Shown: positions 16,324 through 26,302 of the stretch, piece after piece
Layout: every line of letters begins with the position of its first letter
Numbering within the stretch: the stretch's first letter is position 1
Source: Vibrio marisflavi CECT 7928
Lineage (GTDB): Bacteria; Pseudomonadota; Gammaproteobacteria; Enterobacterales; Vibrionaceae
Direction: 5' to 3'
DNA: 64,000 nt
NCBI RefSeq assembly: GCF_921294215.1
Contig: NZ_CAKLDM010000001.1
Span: 1,178,001 to 1,242,000 of the forward strand
Position numbers and translations under genes: made by a program
The notes under the pieces: generated by a model
What the model was told of the DNA's origin: nothing
Databases searched by the model: none
What the model saw: only the letters and a program-made list of their open reading frames with translations

Positions 16324-19300
16324 CTAGCACACCACTTTTCCTAAGCTAAAGTGCTTCAGCAGTGAGCTGGTGAATGGGTTAGCATTAGCATCGGATGTGA
16401 TTCGATACGCTACGTTGCCATTGCTTGCCTTAAACTGATAGTCGATGCTGGAAGCAGTTGAACCTGTCACCACGCCTCTATCTAACAATCTAAAGAATGC
16501 CCATGGCCCGTGATATGCAAAACCTCTTGGCGATAGGTTCACTGTGTCAGGGACTAAAGAGAGTGATGATGTCGCACCATCACGCAAGGTGTTTGGCCAA
16601 ATCAGCCCAACTGAACGCCTTAGACCGTGACTAAACTCTACGTATTGGCCGTCTATATTCAGCACACTGCGACGCAAGTTTCCGCTCAGTTCAATCGGTT
16701 TCAGCGAGAACTCTACATCGAGGTTGCCTTTTCGGTCGAAAAACGCCGACTGAATATCCTTTGCTTGAGCAAACTCTTGCTGTGCTTGCTGAGTAAGCAG
16801 GGAATTGCCGTCATTGCTGCTTAAAGACACTCCAGCATCAACAAATACTTTTAGATAGGTGTTGTAGTAACTGTCCAGCGTTCCATCAGGGCCAAAGAAG
16901 TTCGTAAAATCTTTTAATGACACATCTTGCCCAGATTGAGCATTAAATGGGTAATGTGAAGCGAAGCTGTTTTCAAACACATCGTAAACGTCACTTTGCC
17001 AACGACTATTGATGTATTGAACTGCTCTTTGTTTTACCACTGCCCAGCTTTCATCGGCCAACTTGTTCATCATTGTATTAAGTGGCGCAGGAAGCCCTGC
17101 CGCAACACGTTGAAGAGTGTAGATAGGGTCGGTGTTCGTCAGCTGAACACGATTCTTAGCCGCTATCCACGCTGCCTTACCCGGATCTGGCGCATCCTGA
17201 ATTGCCTTGAGGTAATCATAAACGTGCTTAACAGAAGCGGTCACTTCAGTGATATACGCAGGTTGATCGTTTTGCTTTTTCAACAAGCTATCAAAGTCTT
17301 GGAATGGTGCAGAAATCATCGCAGCGGTTTTGTATTGCGCAGACTGCATCAACACTTTGCGCGCTTGGCTGTTTTCAGGCAAGCTTGGGAACACTTGTGT
17401 GTTGCCATCGATGGCGTCTAAGAAACGAGTCAGTGGTCGCTGAGGGCCAACTAAATTTCCTAACACACTCACCGCATCATCGATATCTACAAAGTATTTG
17501 AAACTCACATCATGCAATGCTGCACGCCATTGGTTAGTGTAATCCAACACGTATAAGTCGCGTATCTTATCTTGCAACGCTCGTTTTTGCGCTTGAGTGA
17601 GTTTGGTCTGTGTATCACCCAACACCCAATTATCGACAGCAGCAAGCTTAGACACCGACTCAAATTGTGGTAGGAAATAGCTATTGAAACCTTGCTTGGT
17701 AAACAGTGGGGATATCAGCAGATCTTTAGCATCGCTTTGTCTCTCATTAAACACCAAATCAAACACTGGCCCAACAGCAGTTCGAACGTCTAACTTAGGT
17801 CCAAGTTCAGCGTTAGCTTGTTGCTTCAAATGATGGTACGCACGCTCAGCCACAGAGACATTGCTTAAGGACCGTTGTGCCGCCGCAATGAGCTGATGAT
17901 ACGGCTGCATTACCTTTATCGCTTCTGGATTGCCTGCATCTATCAATGATTGCAAATCTGTGTTTTTTAGCGCCGAGGCAAGATGCAAGTTTAGTTGCTG
18001 CTGCAGGCTTGGATTATTGGAAAAATCTGCCTGCCAAATGTGGCTGAAATAGTCGGATACTACTGAATCTTGACGAGCACTTTTATCTGTCAGCATACGC
18101 AGCACACGCAGGATATTCAGTTTATCACCGTCTGTTTGTGCCATTGACAAATCAACAGTCAATCGTTGAACCAACAGTGGGATAAAGTGAAAATCTAGCC
18201 AGTTATCGTAAACTTGGTGCAACTTAGGACCAATGGTATGCCCTTGATCTAACCCAATTGCGGACAGGTACTTTATCTTCGAATCATAGTGCGGATAATC
18301 TAGCTCTGCGTCATGAATCGTATCCAGCGGTTTAAGTATTGTTGAAATAGATTGCATCGACATTCCGCGGCTCGCGGCCACTTCATCTTTATACAAACTG
18401 ATTTTTGCTAACACATCGTTCTGTTTGGCAATGTTTGCTTGATACGTGCGCTGCCAACTGCCAACCAGTAGTGCAGAAGCCACACTACAAGCAGCAAAGG
18501 ACAACACTAAAACTTTACGTTTGTTGCTCACCAGCTTAGGGTTATCTGACGCTAAGCCAGATTCCAAATAAATAATGTCGCTAAACAGGCGTTTAGCAAA
18601 GAACACTGTGGAGTTTTTCGCGTGCTGCGCACTGTTAACAGCGCTTGGTAAACGATAGCGGTTTGCAGCTGCGTCAACATAGGTATCCGTAGGTACACCT
18701 TGCTGATATACCGAGGTAAAATAGACACCACGAACTTGACCTAAAGCCATGTATTGATCGCTCGACAATGCTTCAGTAAAAAATTGCACCAAAACACTTT
18801 GCATTCCTGCAAGTTGACGAACAAAGCTATAAATAGAAGCTCGCTCACTAGTGCTCACCGATGATCGAAGGGCGCTCGGTAACATGCCGTTGATGCGCTG
18901 AACAAAAAGTTGATAATCCTGTTCAAACTCAACTAACCAACTATCAGTATCTCGCACCGAATCCAGAGTAAAAGTAAAACCCAATGCATCTTCGCGTTGC
19001 GCTTTGGTGTACTGACGGAAAAAGGGTTCGAAACCAGACAAAAGATCGAGCTTTGTTAAGGTAATATAAACCGGAATCTGTACCGATAAACCCTCGCTCA
19101 GCTCTTTAAGCCTAGCTCTTAGCAGGTTTGAATACGCTAATCGCTCCGCTGTATCTCCAGCTCGTAAGCGTGCAAAATCAATCGCTAAAATAACCCCATT
19201 TAAAGGACGACGGCTTCGCGTTTTTCCGAGCCAACCGATAAAGTGTTGCCAAAAACGTCTTTCTAGTGCCCCATCACTACCTTGCACATTTTGCTGCTGG

Positions 19301-19869
19301 CTCAGCAGCTCGCCATCAGGATCGATAAGAACTGACTCTTTGCCAATCCACCAGTCGAATGAGTATTGGTTTTCACTTCTTTGCCCGGCTGCTCGCATCG
19401 CTGAGGTCACTGGAAAGTCTTGCCCAGAGCGATTAATTAAGCTGGTTTTGCCTGCATTTTCTAAGCCTAGAACCAGATACCAAGGTTGAGCATAAAGGTG
19501 GTTGCCAAAAGGAGTGTTGTTTTTCAACTCGCGCATGACTCGATTGAGTTCTTTCTCTTGCTGCTCAACACTCGCTTTAAGTGGATCGGCTTGCAACTCA
19601 GCTTGCTTGGCTTGTGTTTGGGTCATTTTCCTTAGGCTCTGCCATTGAAACGCCCCCCATACTGCAAAGCAGCTCAAAGAAAATATAACGCTCGTCAAAG
19701 CGCGAGAAGTGATTGTTACTAAGGGCTGATACCCTTTAATTACCAGCCACGGTCCTGCCCACCAGATAGCGATATTAAGTAGAATAAATGTTGCGACAAT
19801 CAGCACGGATGCTGATGCTTTGACCTTCGTCTGCATCCATTTAAAGCCGTTGATAATGATGTTCCACAT
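16324..19869 (-). CDS. tssM: T6SS membrane complex protein TssM (IcmF/VasK)
   Basis: A protein of 1181 residues, the usual TssM length. Hydrophobic segments near the N-terminus ('VLIVATFILLNIAIWWAGPWLVI', 'ALTSVIFSLSCFAVWGAF') and near residue 450 ('VLVLSFAACSVASALLVGSW') frame a cytoplasmic domain with an intact Walker A (GLENAGKT, about 137-144). The remainder is periplasmic and contacts TssJ. TssM, TssL and TssJ form the trans-envelope channel. It is the last gene of the operon, as in V. cholerae vasK. A 20-bp tandem repeat separates it from tssA. Confidence 0.95.
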   Translation of the reverse strand: MWNIIINGFKWMQTKVKASASVLIVATFILLNIAIWWAGPWLVIKGYQPLVTITSRALTSVIFSLSCFAVWGAFQWQSLRKMTQTQAKQAELQADPLKASVEQQEKELNRVMRELKNNTPFGNHLYAQPWYLVLGLENAGKTSLINRSGQDFPVTSAMRAAGQRSENQYSFDWWIGKESVLIDPDGELLSQQQNVQGSDGALERRFWQHFIGWLGKTRSRRPLNGVILAIDFARLRAGDTAERLAYSNLLRARLKELSEGLSVQIPVYITLTKLDLLSGFEPFFRQYTKAQREDALGFTFTLDSVRDTDSWLVEFEQDYQLFVQRINGMLPSALRSSVSTSERASIYSFVRQLAGMQSVLVQFFTEALSSDQYMALGQVRGVYFTSVYQQGVPTDTYVDAAANRYRLPSAVNSAQHAKNSTVFFAKRLFSDIIYLESGLASDNPKLVSNKRKVLVLSFAACSVASALLVGSWQRTYQANIAKQNDVLAKISLYKDEVAASRGMSMQSISTILKPLDTIHDAELDYPHYDSKIKYLSAIGLDQGHTIGPKLHQVYDNWLDFHFIPLLVQRLTVDLSMAQTDGDKLNILRVLRMLTDKSARQDSVVSDYFSHIWQADFSNNPSLQQQLNLHLASALKNTDLQSLIDAGNPEAIKVMQPYHQLIAAAQRSLSNVSVAERAYHHLKQQANAELGPKLDVRTAVGPVFDLVFNERQSDAKDLLISPLFTKQGFNSYFLPQFESVSKLAAVDNWVLGDTQTKLTQAQKRALQDKIRDLYVLDYTNQWRAALHDVSFKYFVDIDDAVSVLGNLVGPQRPLTRFLDAIDGNTQVFPSLPENSQARKVLMQSAQYKTAAMISAPFQDFDSLLKKQNDQPAYITEVTASVKHVYDYLKAIQDAPDPGKAAWIAAKNRVQLTNTDPIYTLQRVAAGLPAPLNTMMNKLADESWAVVKQRAVQYINSRWQSDVYDVFENSFASHYPFNAQSGQDVSLKDFTNFFGPDGTLDSYYNTYLKVFVDAGVSLSSNDGNSLLTQQAQQEFAQAKDIQSAFFDRKGNLDVEFSLKPIELSGNLRRSVLNIDGQYVEFSHGLRRSVGLIWPNTLRDGATSSLSLVPDTVNLSPRGFAYHGPWAFFRLLDRGVVTGSTASSIDYQFKASNGNVAYRITSDANANPFTSSLLKHFSLGKVVC

Positions 19870-19900
19870 ACTGTAAATAATCCTGCGATAAGTCTGTGTT

Positions 19901-19948
19901 TAGCTGTTAACTAAGTTTTCTAGCTGTTAACTAAAGTTTCTAGCTGTT
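19901..19948 (-). repeat. 20-bp tandem repeat at the tssA stop codon
   Basis: Two 20-bp units, TAGCTGTTAACTAAGTTTTC and TAGCTGTTAACTAAAGTTTC, plus a third partial TAGCTGTT lie in tandem over the end of tssA and the gap before tssM. Removing one unit would still leave tssA ending in ...LETLVNS, so the duplication lengthens the spacer rather than changing the protein. Confidence 0.8.
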
Positions 19949-21365
19949 CCAACAAAGATGGCTCCCAGTCTGTCACTGAAACACTCTTTGCTTGGGAATA
20001 TAGAGTTTGATATTGCTGCTTTGCGATAGCTTCAAGCTGGTTTGCTTGCATAATGTCAGCAGATAGGAGACGCCAGTAGAACGTATCTCTTGGTTCACTT
20101 GATTGCGAGAGACCGTTGTTAACCATTTCCATCGCCGCTGGTAAACCACTTTCTTGGGCTAAGTTCATAACTTCATTGCGTGTATCACCCCAGCTACCCG
20201 CTTGAGCAACTGGCTCTTGCTGTGTTGGTGAACTTTGCTCATGTAACCATTTCAAGGTACGCTCACTGACAAAAGGTGTCCCTCCTTTGAAGGAGTATTC
20301 CTTCAGTTGAGGTAACCTATTGATAAAGCCATTCACCTCTTGTCGGATGCTCTGCGCCCAATCGTCTTGGCCAAGCTTAATAGCGATTCGGGCACTCAAA
20401 TAGTGTCCATCTAGCCAATACGGAGAAACCGTTAAACTCTGCTCTACACGGCGCCAAAGTGCTATGTCGGTTCCTCGTTGCAGTTGATCTTCGTATTCAC
20501 TGACTCGATCCGATGACACAGGCATGAGCTGAGTTTCTCCGTCATTGTTTGCATCGGGTAAGCTGAGAATGGAGAACCAAACAGCAAACCGTCTCAAACG
20601 AATGCTTAAACCGGTACCTTCACCACCTAAGTCAGAAAGAAAATCTGCCACTTTGAGTAAAGAGGTCTTGATAGACCGATCGTTGCTACTATCAACGTCT
20701 AGCTTCGCAGCGGGAATAGGAGCAGCCCCTCGCCGTTGTTGAGGCACATCGGCAGATTGTTCAGTTTCTGACTCAGCCGCTGATACAGTTTCTACTTCCT
20801 GCTCTGGAGCTCTTACTTTAGCGAGCTGACGACGCAGTTTTATCTCGATGTCAGATACCGCATCTTCGTCCAACTGATACTTAGCCGCCAAATCAGCGAG
20901 CTGCTTAACAAGTGATTGAAGGGTTTCTTTTAGCTCAGAATTGAAAGTGTCTCCGTCCAACTTCTCTGCTGCTTTTGCTGCTCGGCCACATATCTGATTA
21001 AAGAATTTCTTACGATGCTTCTCGCCTTTTTTACCCGGCAATGGAAATGCTGATTCCCAGAAAAATGTCAGGAAATCCACCGTCACTGCAATAGACAAAG
21101 TAAACTGTTCACTCGTTGCTTGATGCTGGAGACATTGCAATAAATAGGTGAGCAGTTTGATGTCTTTCGACTTCTCGCTTATTAGCCCAATGGTTTTCGT
21201 TTCGACTTGATCCCACTGCACTTCAGCGTGTGCCAAAGAGCCAATTTTCATCATTTGGCTTTCGATAAAATCTAGATCAGGATCATCTGTAATACGCTCC
21301 CCCACTGGGCTTTGCTCAGAGATTGGGGTTAGCAGTTTCTCTCTATACGACTGAAATTGAGTCAT
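19920..21365 (-). CDS. tssA: T6SS cap/priming protein TssA (VasJ)
   Basis: A protein of 481 residues with the ImpA_N/TssA N-terminal region ('LLTPISEQSPVGERITDDPDLDFIESQMMKIG', then 'EVQWDQVETKTIGLISEKSKDIKLLTYLL'), a linker with coiled-coil and acidic stretches, and a helical C-terminal part ('VEQSLTVSPYWLDGHYLSARIAIKLG'). TssA proteins guide baseplate docking and sheath/tube polymerisation. Position between vasI and tssM matches V. cholerae VCA0119. The C-terminal codons lie in a small tandem repeat. Confidence 0.9.
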   Translation of the reverse strand: MTQFQSYREKLLTPISEQSPVGERITDDPDLDFIESQMMKIGSLAHAEVQWDQVETKTIGLISEKSKDIKLLTYLLQCLQHQATSEQFTLSIAVTVDFLTFFWESAFPLPGKKGEKHRKKFFNQICGRAAKAAEKLDGDTFNSELKETLQSLVKQLADLAAKYQLDEDAVSDIEIKLRRQLAKVRAPEQEVETVSAAESETEQSADVPQQRRGAAPIPAAKLDVDSSNDRSIKTSLLKVADFLSDLGGEGTGLSIRLRRFAVWFSILSLPDANNDGETQLMPVSSDRVSEYEDQLQRGTDIALWRRVEQSLTVSPYWLDGHYLSARIAIKLGQDDWAQSIRQEVNGFINRLPQLKEYSFKGGTPFVSERTLKWLHEQSSPTQQEPVAQAGSWGDTRNEVMNLAQESGLPAAMEMVNNGLSQSSEPRDTFYWRLLSADIMQANQLEAIAKQQYQTLYSQAKSVSVTDWEPSLLEQLETLVNS

Positions 21366-21375
21366 TTTTATTTCC

Positions 21376-22074
21376 TTACCAATGGCATGCTTGGCGCATT
21401 GGTTTGATCAACGACGACAAATGACTGGTGTTGAACGTCAGCCCATTTAACTCTGGAATACTTGAGCGCATAACTAAGCGCGGTGTCGAAAGCATTGATT
21501 TCATTAGTTTGACTGCGGGTAAACCACGGCCTGTGCGAAGCACATATCCAGAGCTATCACTTACCCACTGCTGGGTAATGGTTGGATTGCCCAGCAAAGT
21601 CACTGGAACTTTGTTGACATTAATGGCGGTTGGGAAAACCAGCTCGACACGGCTAATATTTTCAACGCAACTCAGCATAAGAATAGGTTGATCGGTTCCT
21701 GGTACACGTGGGTTCGCATTCACTGCTGGCGCCGTTAGCCAAATATGCTTTCCTAACTTCAAGGTATCGTTTTGGTTAAAAAGAAACGCTCCTTGAGTAT
21801 CGGCACTGTTACTTCGGTTACTTTCGCTAGAAATTGCCCATTGCCAAGCGAGCGGTTTTTCCTCGTTAAATTTGTCAGCCTTCGCCGGACGCAACGGCGT
21901 ATTAAAAAGGTTATCGAAACACGCCAACCGCTGAAGGTTATTGTTGATTTCTCGGCATTGATTCGCTTTAGCGATTTGCTGAGGCGCTGTCATGTTGCGC
22001 TGAGCCGCGAACGCTGACGCGCCGCTTCCCAGTCCAAAGGCTAAAAGCGCCGTTGAGATACACCATGCTTTCAT
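21376..22074 (-). CDS. vasI: T6SS-associated protein VasI (TagO-like)
   Basis: A protein of 232 residues from the ATG at 22074, with a signal peptide (MKAWCISTALLAFGLGSGASAFA) and the VasI/TagO pattern 'KANQCREINNNLQRLACFDNLF', a cysteine pair shared by many small exported proteins. The ATG overlaps the vasH stop (TAATG), which favours it over the ATG nine codons upstream inside vasH. Its role in T6SS is accessory and poorly defined. Same position as VCA0118. Confidence 0.82.
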   Translation of the reverse strand: MKAWCISTALLAFGLGSGASAFAAQRNMTAPQQIAKANQCREINNNLQRLACFDNLFNTPLRPAKADKFNEEKPLAWQWAISSESNRSNSADTQGAFLFNQNDTLKLGKHIWLTAPAVNANPRVPGTDQPILMLSCVENISRVELVFPTAINVNKVPVTLLGNPTITQQWVSDSSGYVLRTGRGLPAVKLMKSMLSTPRLVMRSSIPELNGLTFNTSHLSSLIKPMRQACHW

Positions 22075-23675
22075 TAGATCTGGATCTCCAGCTTTTGACA
22101 TTTATGCGCCAATGTCCGTTTTGGCAATCCAAGGCTTTCCGCGGCCTTTGCTCGGTGTCCACCGTACTGTCTCAAACGTTCGCAAATGATCTGCTTTTCT
22201 ATTTGCTCTAAGGCCGCTTTGAGATCGTCGACTTGATTTAGGTCTATGCCCGAAAAATGAGGCAAGGTTTCAGGTGTGCTCTGCGACTCTTCCTTTTTTG
22301 CAACCCATTTTTTGCTCGGCAGGGCAGTCTGTTCAATGTATTTCCCTGATCCAGTATGCACACACGCATACTCAACCAGTGAGCGCAACTCCCGTACGTT
22401 TCCTGGATAATCGAGTTGCTTTAGAGCATCAAGTGTTGACGATGCCAAACCGATAACATGTCGATTTTCTCGGCTGTTATGCAGCTCAATAAAGTACGTT
22501 GCTAACTCTTCGATATCTTGCAATCGACTTTGCAGGTTGGGCACAGACAAAGGGTACTGGTACAAACGATAGTAAAGATCTTGGCGAAAACGACCTTCAT
22601 TGACACTGCGACGCAAGTTAACGTGAGTCGCGGCGATCAAACGAAAATTGGACGTCTGTTCTTGGTTTGCTCCTAACGGGCGATATTGGTAGGCCTCCAT
22701 CACACGAAGCAATTTTGCTTGCAAAGACAAAGGCAACTCACCCATTTCATCCAAAAACAAGGTTCCACCGTCTGCTTGCGCTATCAAGCCTTTTCGGCTT
22801 GAGTGAGCACCAGTAAAAGCGCCTTTTTCATAACCAAACAGCTCACTTTCCAACAAGTTTTCAGGTATCGCTGCGCAATTAATCACGACAAAATTTTGAT
22901 CTTTTCGATCAGACAACGCATGCACAGCTTTAGCAACCAGCTCTTTACCGACACCGGTTTCACCTTGTATCAACACGGTAAGGTTCGATTTCGCAGCCAC
23001 CTCGATCTGCTCGCGCAAACTTTCCATCGCTGAGCTCGATCCAATCAACTGTTGAATTGGGCTAAAACCATTGGAAGATGTCGATTGACGACTTTTGAGG
23101 CGTGAAAGCGACTCGTTCAGCACCGCTTTCTGCGTTTGCTGATGCTGCATGTCTTTTAATAACTGCCTTTGCGAGACGAACAGATCGCTAAACTGACTCC
23201 AATTTTGATCAGTGAGCAGTTCGCTTGTGATCGATTGTTCACCAATGAGTACAGCAATTGCCACGACCTGTTTCGTCGCGCTCGTTATCGGTGCAATCAA
23301 CACATTGTCCATACCCTTTGCCAAGCTGGCTAACTTGGTAAAGGCTTGGTTTTGTTGCCAATAAGCAAGCTTGCTCCTGTCAAGCAACATAGTGGTTGCT
23401 TGCTGCAAGACATGGGCGAAAGGATGCTCAAAATCATTTACATCCCATTGGCAACTGCCTTGATCGTCTAACAACGTTACCGCTCTACCGCATTGTTCAT
23501 TCGAGACAAACTGATTGCGACATGTAAGCAGATGACGACCATCCTCCGATGGTGTCAATAAACAGCAGTGCGACAAACGCCAATGTGTTAACACAGAGTT
23601 CAAGTAAACCGCTGTTAACTTTGATTCATCTCGGCAACTCACCAGCTCAGCAGTCATTTTTAACCATTGCTGCAT
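22074..23675 (-). CDS. vasH: Sigma-54-dependent activator VasH
   Basis: A protein of 533 residues: N-terminal GAF-like sensory region (about 20-170), AAA+ domain with Walker A (GETGVGKE, about 237-244), the sigma-54 contact loop GAFTGA (about 286), Walker B 'GGTLFLDEMGEL', and a Fis-type helix-turn-helix at the C-terminus ('HRAKAAESLGLPKRTLAHKCQKL'). In V. cholerae VasH activates hcp operons through RpoN. Here the target is very likely the 1461-1475 promoter, with binding at the dyads at 1320-1377 (inference). It starts 5 bases after the clpV stop. Confidence 0.95.
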   Translation of the reverse strand: MQQWLKMTAELVSCRDESKLTAVYLNSVLTHWRLSHCCLLTPSEDGRHLLTCRNQFVSNEQCGRAVTLLDDQGSCQWDVNDFEHPFAHVLQQATTMLLDRSKLAYWQQNQAFTKLASLAKGMDNVLIAPITSATKQVVAIAVLIGEQSITSELLTDQNWSQFSDLFVSQRQLLKDMQHQQTQKAVLNESLSRLKSRQSTSSNGFSPIQQLIGSSSAMESLREQIEVAAKSNLTVLIQGETGVGKELVAKAVHALSDRKDQNFVVINCAAIPENLLESELFGYEKGAFTGAHSSRKGLIAQADGGTLFLDEMGELPLSLQAKLLRVMEAYQYRPLGANQEQTSNFRLIAATHVNLRRSVNEGRFRQDLYYRLYQYPLSVPNLQSRLQDIEELATYFIELHNSRENRHVIGLASSTLDALKQLDYPGNVRELRSLVEYACVHTGSGKYIEQTALPSKKWVAKKEESQSTPETLPHFSGIDLNQVDDLKAALEQIEKQIICERLRQYGGHRAKAAESLGLPKRTLAHKCQKLEIQI

Positions 23676-23680
23676 GCCAG

Positions 23681-26302
23681 TTACTCCACTTCTCCGATAA
23701 ACTGCCCTTTTTGGGTGCTAATTCGAATCCGTGAGACAGTTTCATGGTTGGCGAGCTTATCCAGCAGGCTCATAGAAACAGGTGGTAGCACCTGACCATC
23801 AATGATCGCTTCTAACATTCTGGCACCATTTTCTGAGCGAGTTGCGCGAACTAGAATTTCTTCAACCAGTGAGTCTTCAATCACCACCTGCGCTTTGTAG
23901 CGTGATTCCATCAGCGTTTGCAGCTTGTTCAATTTGGCAACCACAATTCGTTCAAGTACCTCTGGATTTAGAGGTAGGTATGGAATCACTTCCATACGCG
24001 CTAACAGTGCCGGTTTAAAGAACGCAGCAAGCTCTGGGTAAAGTCTCTCTTCTAACTGCTCAGGATGATCAGCACAATCGACAATGGTTTGATATCCCAA
24101 ATTTGAGGTCAGGAAAAAGAGGATATTTTGGCAATCTATTAAACGCCCTTCCCCATCGGCTAGCTCTCCTTTATCAAAGGCTTGATAAAATAAGTTCAGT
24201 ACTTCAGGGTGCGCTTTTTCAACTTCATCGAGCAACACAATGGAGTAAGGCATTTTGCGAATTGATTCTGTCAATATGCCCCCTTCTCCAAAGCCAACAT
24301 AGCCGGGAGGAGAGCCAATCAAGCGAGAAACTGTATGCTTTTCTTGGTATTCCGACATATTGATTGTCGTTAAGAACTGCTTGCCACCATAAAGCTCCTC
24401 AGCCAACTGAACAACTGTTTCTGTTTTACCTACACCACTTGGACCAGCCAGCAGAAACGCACCTTTAGGTCGACCAGCACGGCGAAGATCGGCGCGAGCA
24501 GTAAGTAAGTTACGGTGGATTCTCTCAATAGCGACATCCTGACCTTTAATGGATTTAGATAAAATTGCTGGTAGCTCTATAAGCTTGCTTAGCTCATCCG
24601 TATTCATCTGGTCGACTGGAACACCCGTCCAATCCGCGATGACATTAGCGATTTGCTTAGCATCAACTTCAGGATAAATGAGCAATTCTTGATGTGGGAT
24701 TTGCTCTAGTTCTTGATAAAGCGATTGTAGCTGCTCACGAAGAGATATAGCGTCAATATCCTCCTCATCACCAACACTCTTTAGGAGCGCTTGGCGAAGC
24801 TCAATTATTTGATTGACCAAACTTTTCTGCTGTTGCCATGCATCATTGAGCTGCGTTTTTTCCGACTGATCTTTTTCTTCTTGTTGCTCCAAGTGTTGCA
24901 ACCTTTCTAGATCGCAATCTTGACCAAGCAGCTGCTTACGTTTTAGCAAATCTACTTCAAGTTTACGTTGACGGCCTTGGCTTTCTAACTCGGCAATTCG
25001 GCGAGGCGGCGCAGTTAAGTTAATAGCAATTCGAGCACAAGCGGTATCAAGTACATCAATGGCTTTGTCTGGCAATTGTCGACCAGAAACGTAGCGAGCA
25101 GACAGTTCCGCCGCCGCTTTCAATGCATCGTCGCCAATCAGCACGTTGTGCGCTTTTTCATACACGCCATGCAGGCCGCGCATAATATCCACCGCCTGCT
25201 CGGTCGTCGGCTCTTCCAGTTTCACTAACTGGAAGCGGCGTGTTAATGCTGGATCTTTTTCAAAGTATTTTTTGTATTCTTTCCAAGTCGTCGCCGCCAC
25301 AGTGCACAGTTCACCACGAGCAAGAGCTGGCTTAAGCAAGTTCGCAGCGTCACCGCCTCCTTCTTGGTTCCCAGCCCCAATCAGTGTGTGTGCTTCATCG
25401 ATGAACAAAATGATGGGTACTGGCGAGTGCTTAACTTCTTCAAGAATTGACTTCAAACGCTTTTCAAACTCACCTTTTACCGAGGCCCCCGCTTGCATCA
25501 AGCCTAGATCCAACGACCAAAGCTCAACCGATTTAAGTGAGTCAGGCACACTGCCTTCCACGATACGTAATGCTAAGCCTTCAACTACAGCACTCTTACC
25601 TACGCCAGCGTCACCAACAACAATTGGGTTATTTTTTCGGCGACGGCACAAGATATCGACCATCAAACTGATTTCATCATCTCGGCATAGCACTGGATCG
25701 AGCTCGCCGCGACGCGCTTGGTCAGTGAAATTGGTACAATACTTTTCTAAGCTGCTGTTCGCGTTAATATTTGTACTATTGCGATTTGCGATATTTTGGC
25801 TGGTTTCAACGACAGGTGTTTCCGCTGAATCAGTAACGTAACGATTAAAGTGACGACGCAGTGTTTCACGGTTAATCGACTCAAACGCCTTTATCAAACC
25901 GTATTTCATATAGCGTTCGCTGCGGAGCAAAGCTGCTAGAAAAATAAGCCCAGAGCGCACTTCTGTGTCGTTAAACTCTGTAGAAGCAAGCATCCAAGCA
26001 TCTTGTAAAAGTTCGACAAGCAGTGGCGAAAAGACCGGATAGGTATCCGAGCCTTTTTCGCTCGGCATATCTGCACCGCACTGTTGCCTGATTTGATCGC
26101 AGTCTAAAGCGGATTGTTTGATAACTTGCCGCACATCTGATAGCGGGTTTTCTAACAACGAATACAATAAATGTTCAAATGTAACTTCACTGTTTTCACG
26201 GCTCACACATAGTGCTGCAGCTTGCTCAAGGGCCAGTTTGGTTTGAGAATTTAATTTGCTGATTAATACTGGTAATTCAATTCTTATCACAATCTTACCC
26301 AT
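23681..26302 (-). CDS. clpV: T6SS sheath-recycling ATPase ClpV (TssH, VasG)
   Basis: A protein of 873 residues: N domain ('LALEQAAALCVSRENSEVTFEHLLYSLLENP'), AAA1 with Walker A (GDAGVGKS, about 231) and 'ILFIDEAHTLIGAG', a coiled-coil middle domain (about 400-510), and AAA2 with Walker A (GPSGVGKT, about 620) and 'PSIVLLDEVEKAHPE'-like Walker B. ClpV pulls apart contracted TssB/TssC sheath for reuse. The start at 26302 abuts the tssL stop; an internal GTG at 26290 (VIRIELP) would match the V. cholerae N-terminus better and could be the real start. Confidence 0.95.
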   Translation of the reverse strand: MGKIVIRIELPVLISKLNSQTKLALEQAAALCVSRENSEVTFEHLLYSLLENPLSDVRQVIKQSALDCDQIRQQCGADMPSEKGSDTYPVFSPLLVELLQDAWMLASTEFNDTEVRSGLIFLAALLRSERYMKYGLIKAFESINRETLRRHFNRYVTDSAETPVVETSQNIANRNSTNINANSSLEKYCTNFTDQARRGELDPVLCRDDEISLMVDILCRRRKNNPIVVGDAGVGKSAVVEGLALRIVEGSVPDSLKSVELWSLDLGLMQAGASVKGEFEKRLKSILEEVKHSPVPIILFIDEAHTLIGAGNQEGGGDAANLLKPALARGELCTVAATTWKEYKKYFEKDPALTRRFQLVKLEEPTTEQAVDIMRGLHGVYEKAHNVLIGDDALKAAAELSARYVSGRQLPDKAIDVLDTACARIAINLTAPPRRIAELESQGRQRKLEVDLLKRKQLLGQDCDLERLQHLEQQEEKDQSEKTQLNDAWQQQKSLVNQIIELRQALLKSVGDEEDIDAISLREQLQSLYQELEQIPHQELLIYPEVDAKQIANVIADWTGVPVDQMNTDELSKLIELPAILSKSIKGQDVAIERIHRNLLTARADLRRAGRPKGAFLLAGPSGVGKTETVVQLAEELYGGKQFLTTINMSEYQEKHTVSRLIGSPPGYVGFGEGGILTESIRKMPYSIVLLDEVEKAHPEVLNLFYQAFDKGELADGEGRLIDCQNILFFLTSNLGYQTIVDCADHPEQLEERLYPELAAFFKPALLARMEVIPYLPLNPEVLERIVVAKLNKLQTLMESRYKAQVVIEDSLVEEILVRATRSENGARMLEAIIDGQVLPPVSMSLLDKLANHETVSRIRISTQKGQFIGEVE

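Noticed and set aside
25146..25841. 231-codon plus-strand frame inside clpV
   Set aside because: It is antisense to the conserved AAA1 domain of ClpV and has no family-like features.
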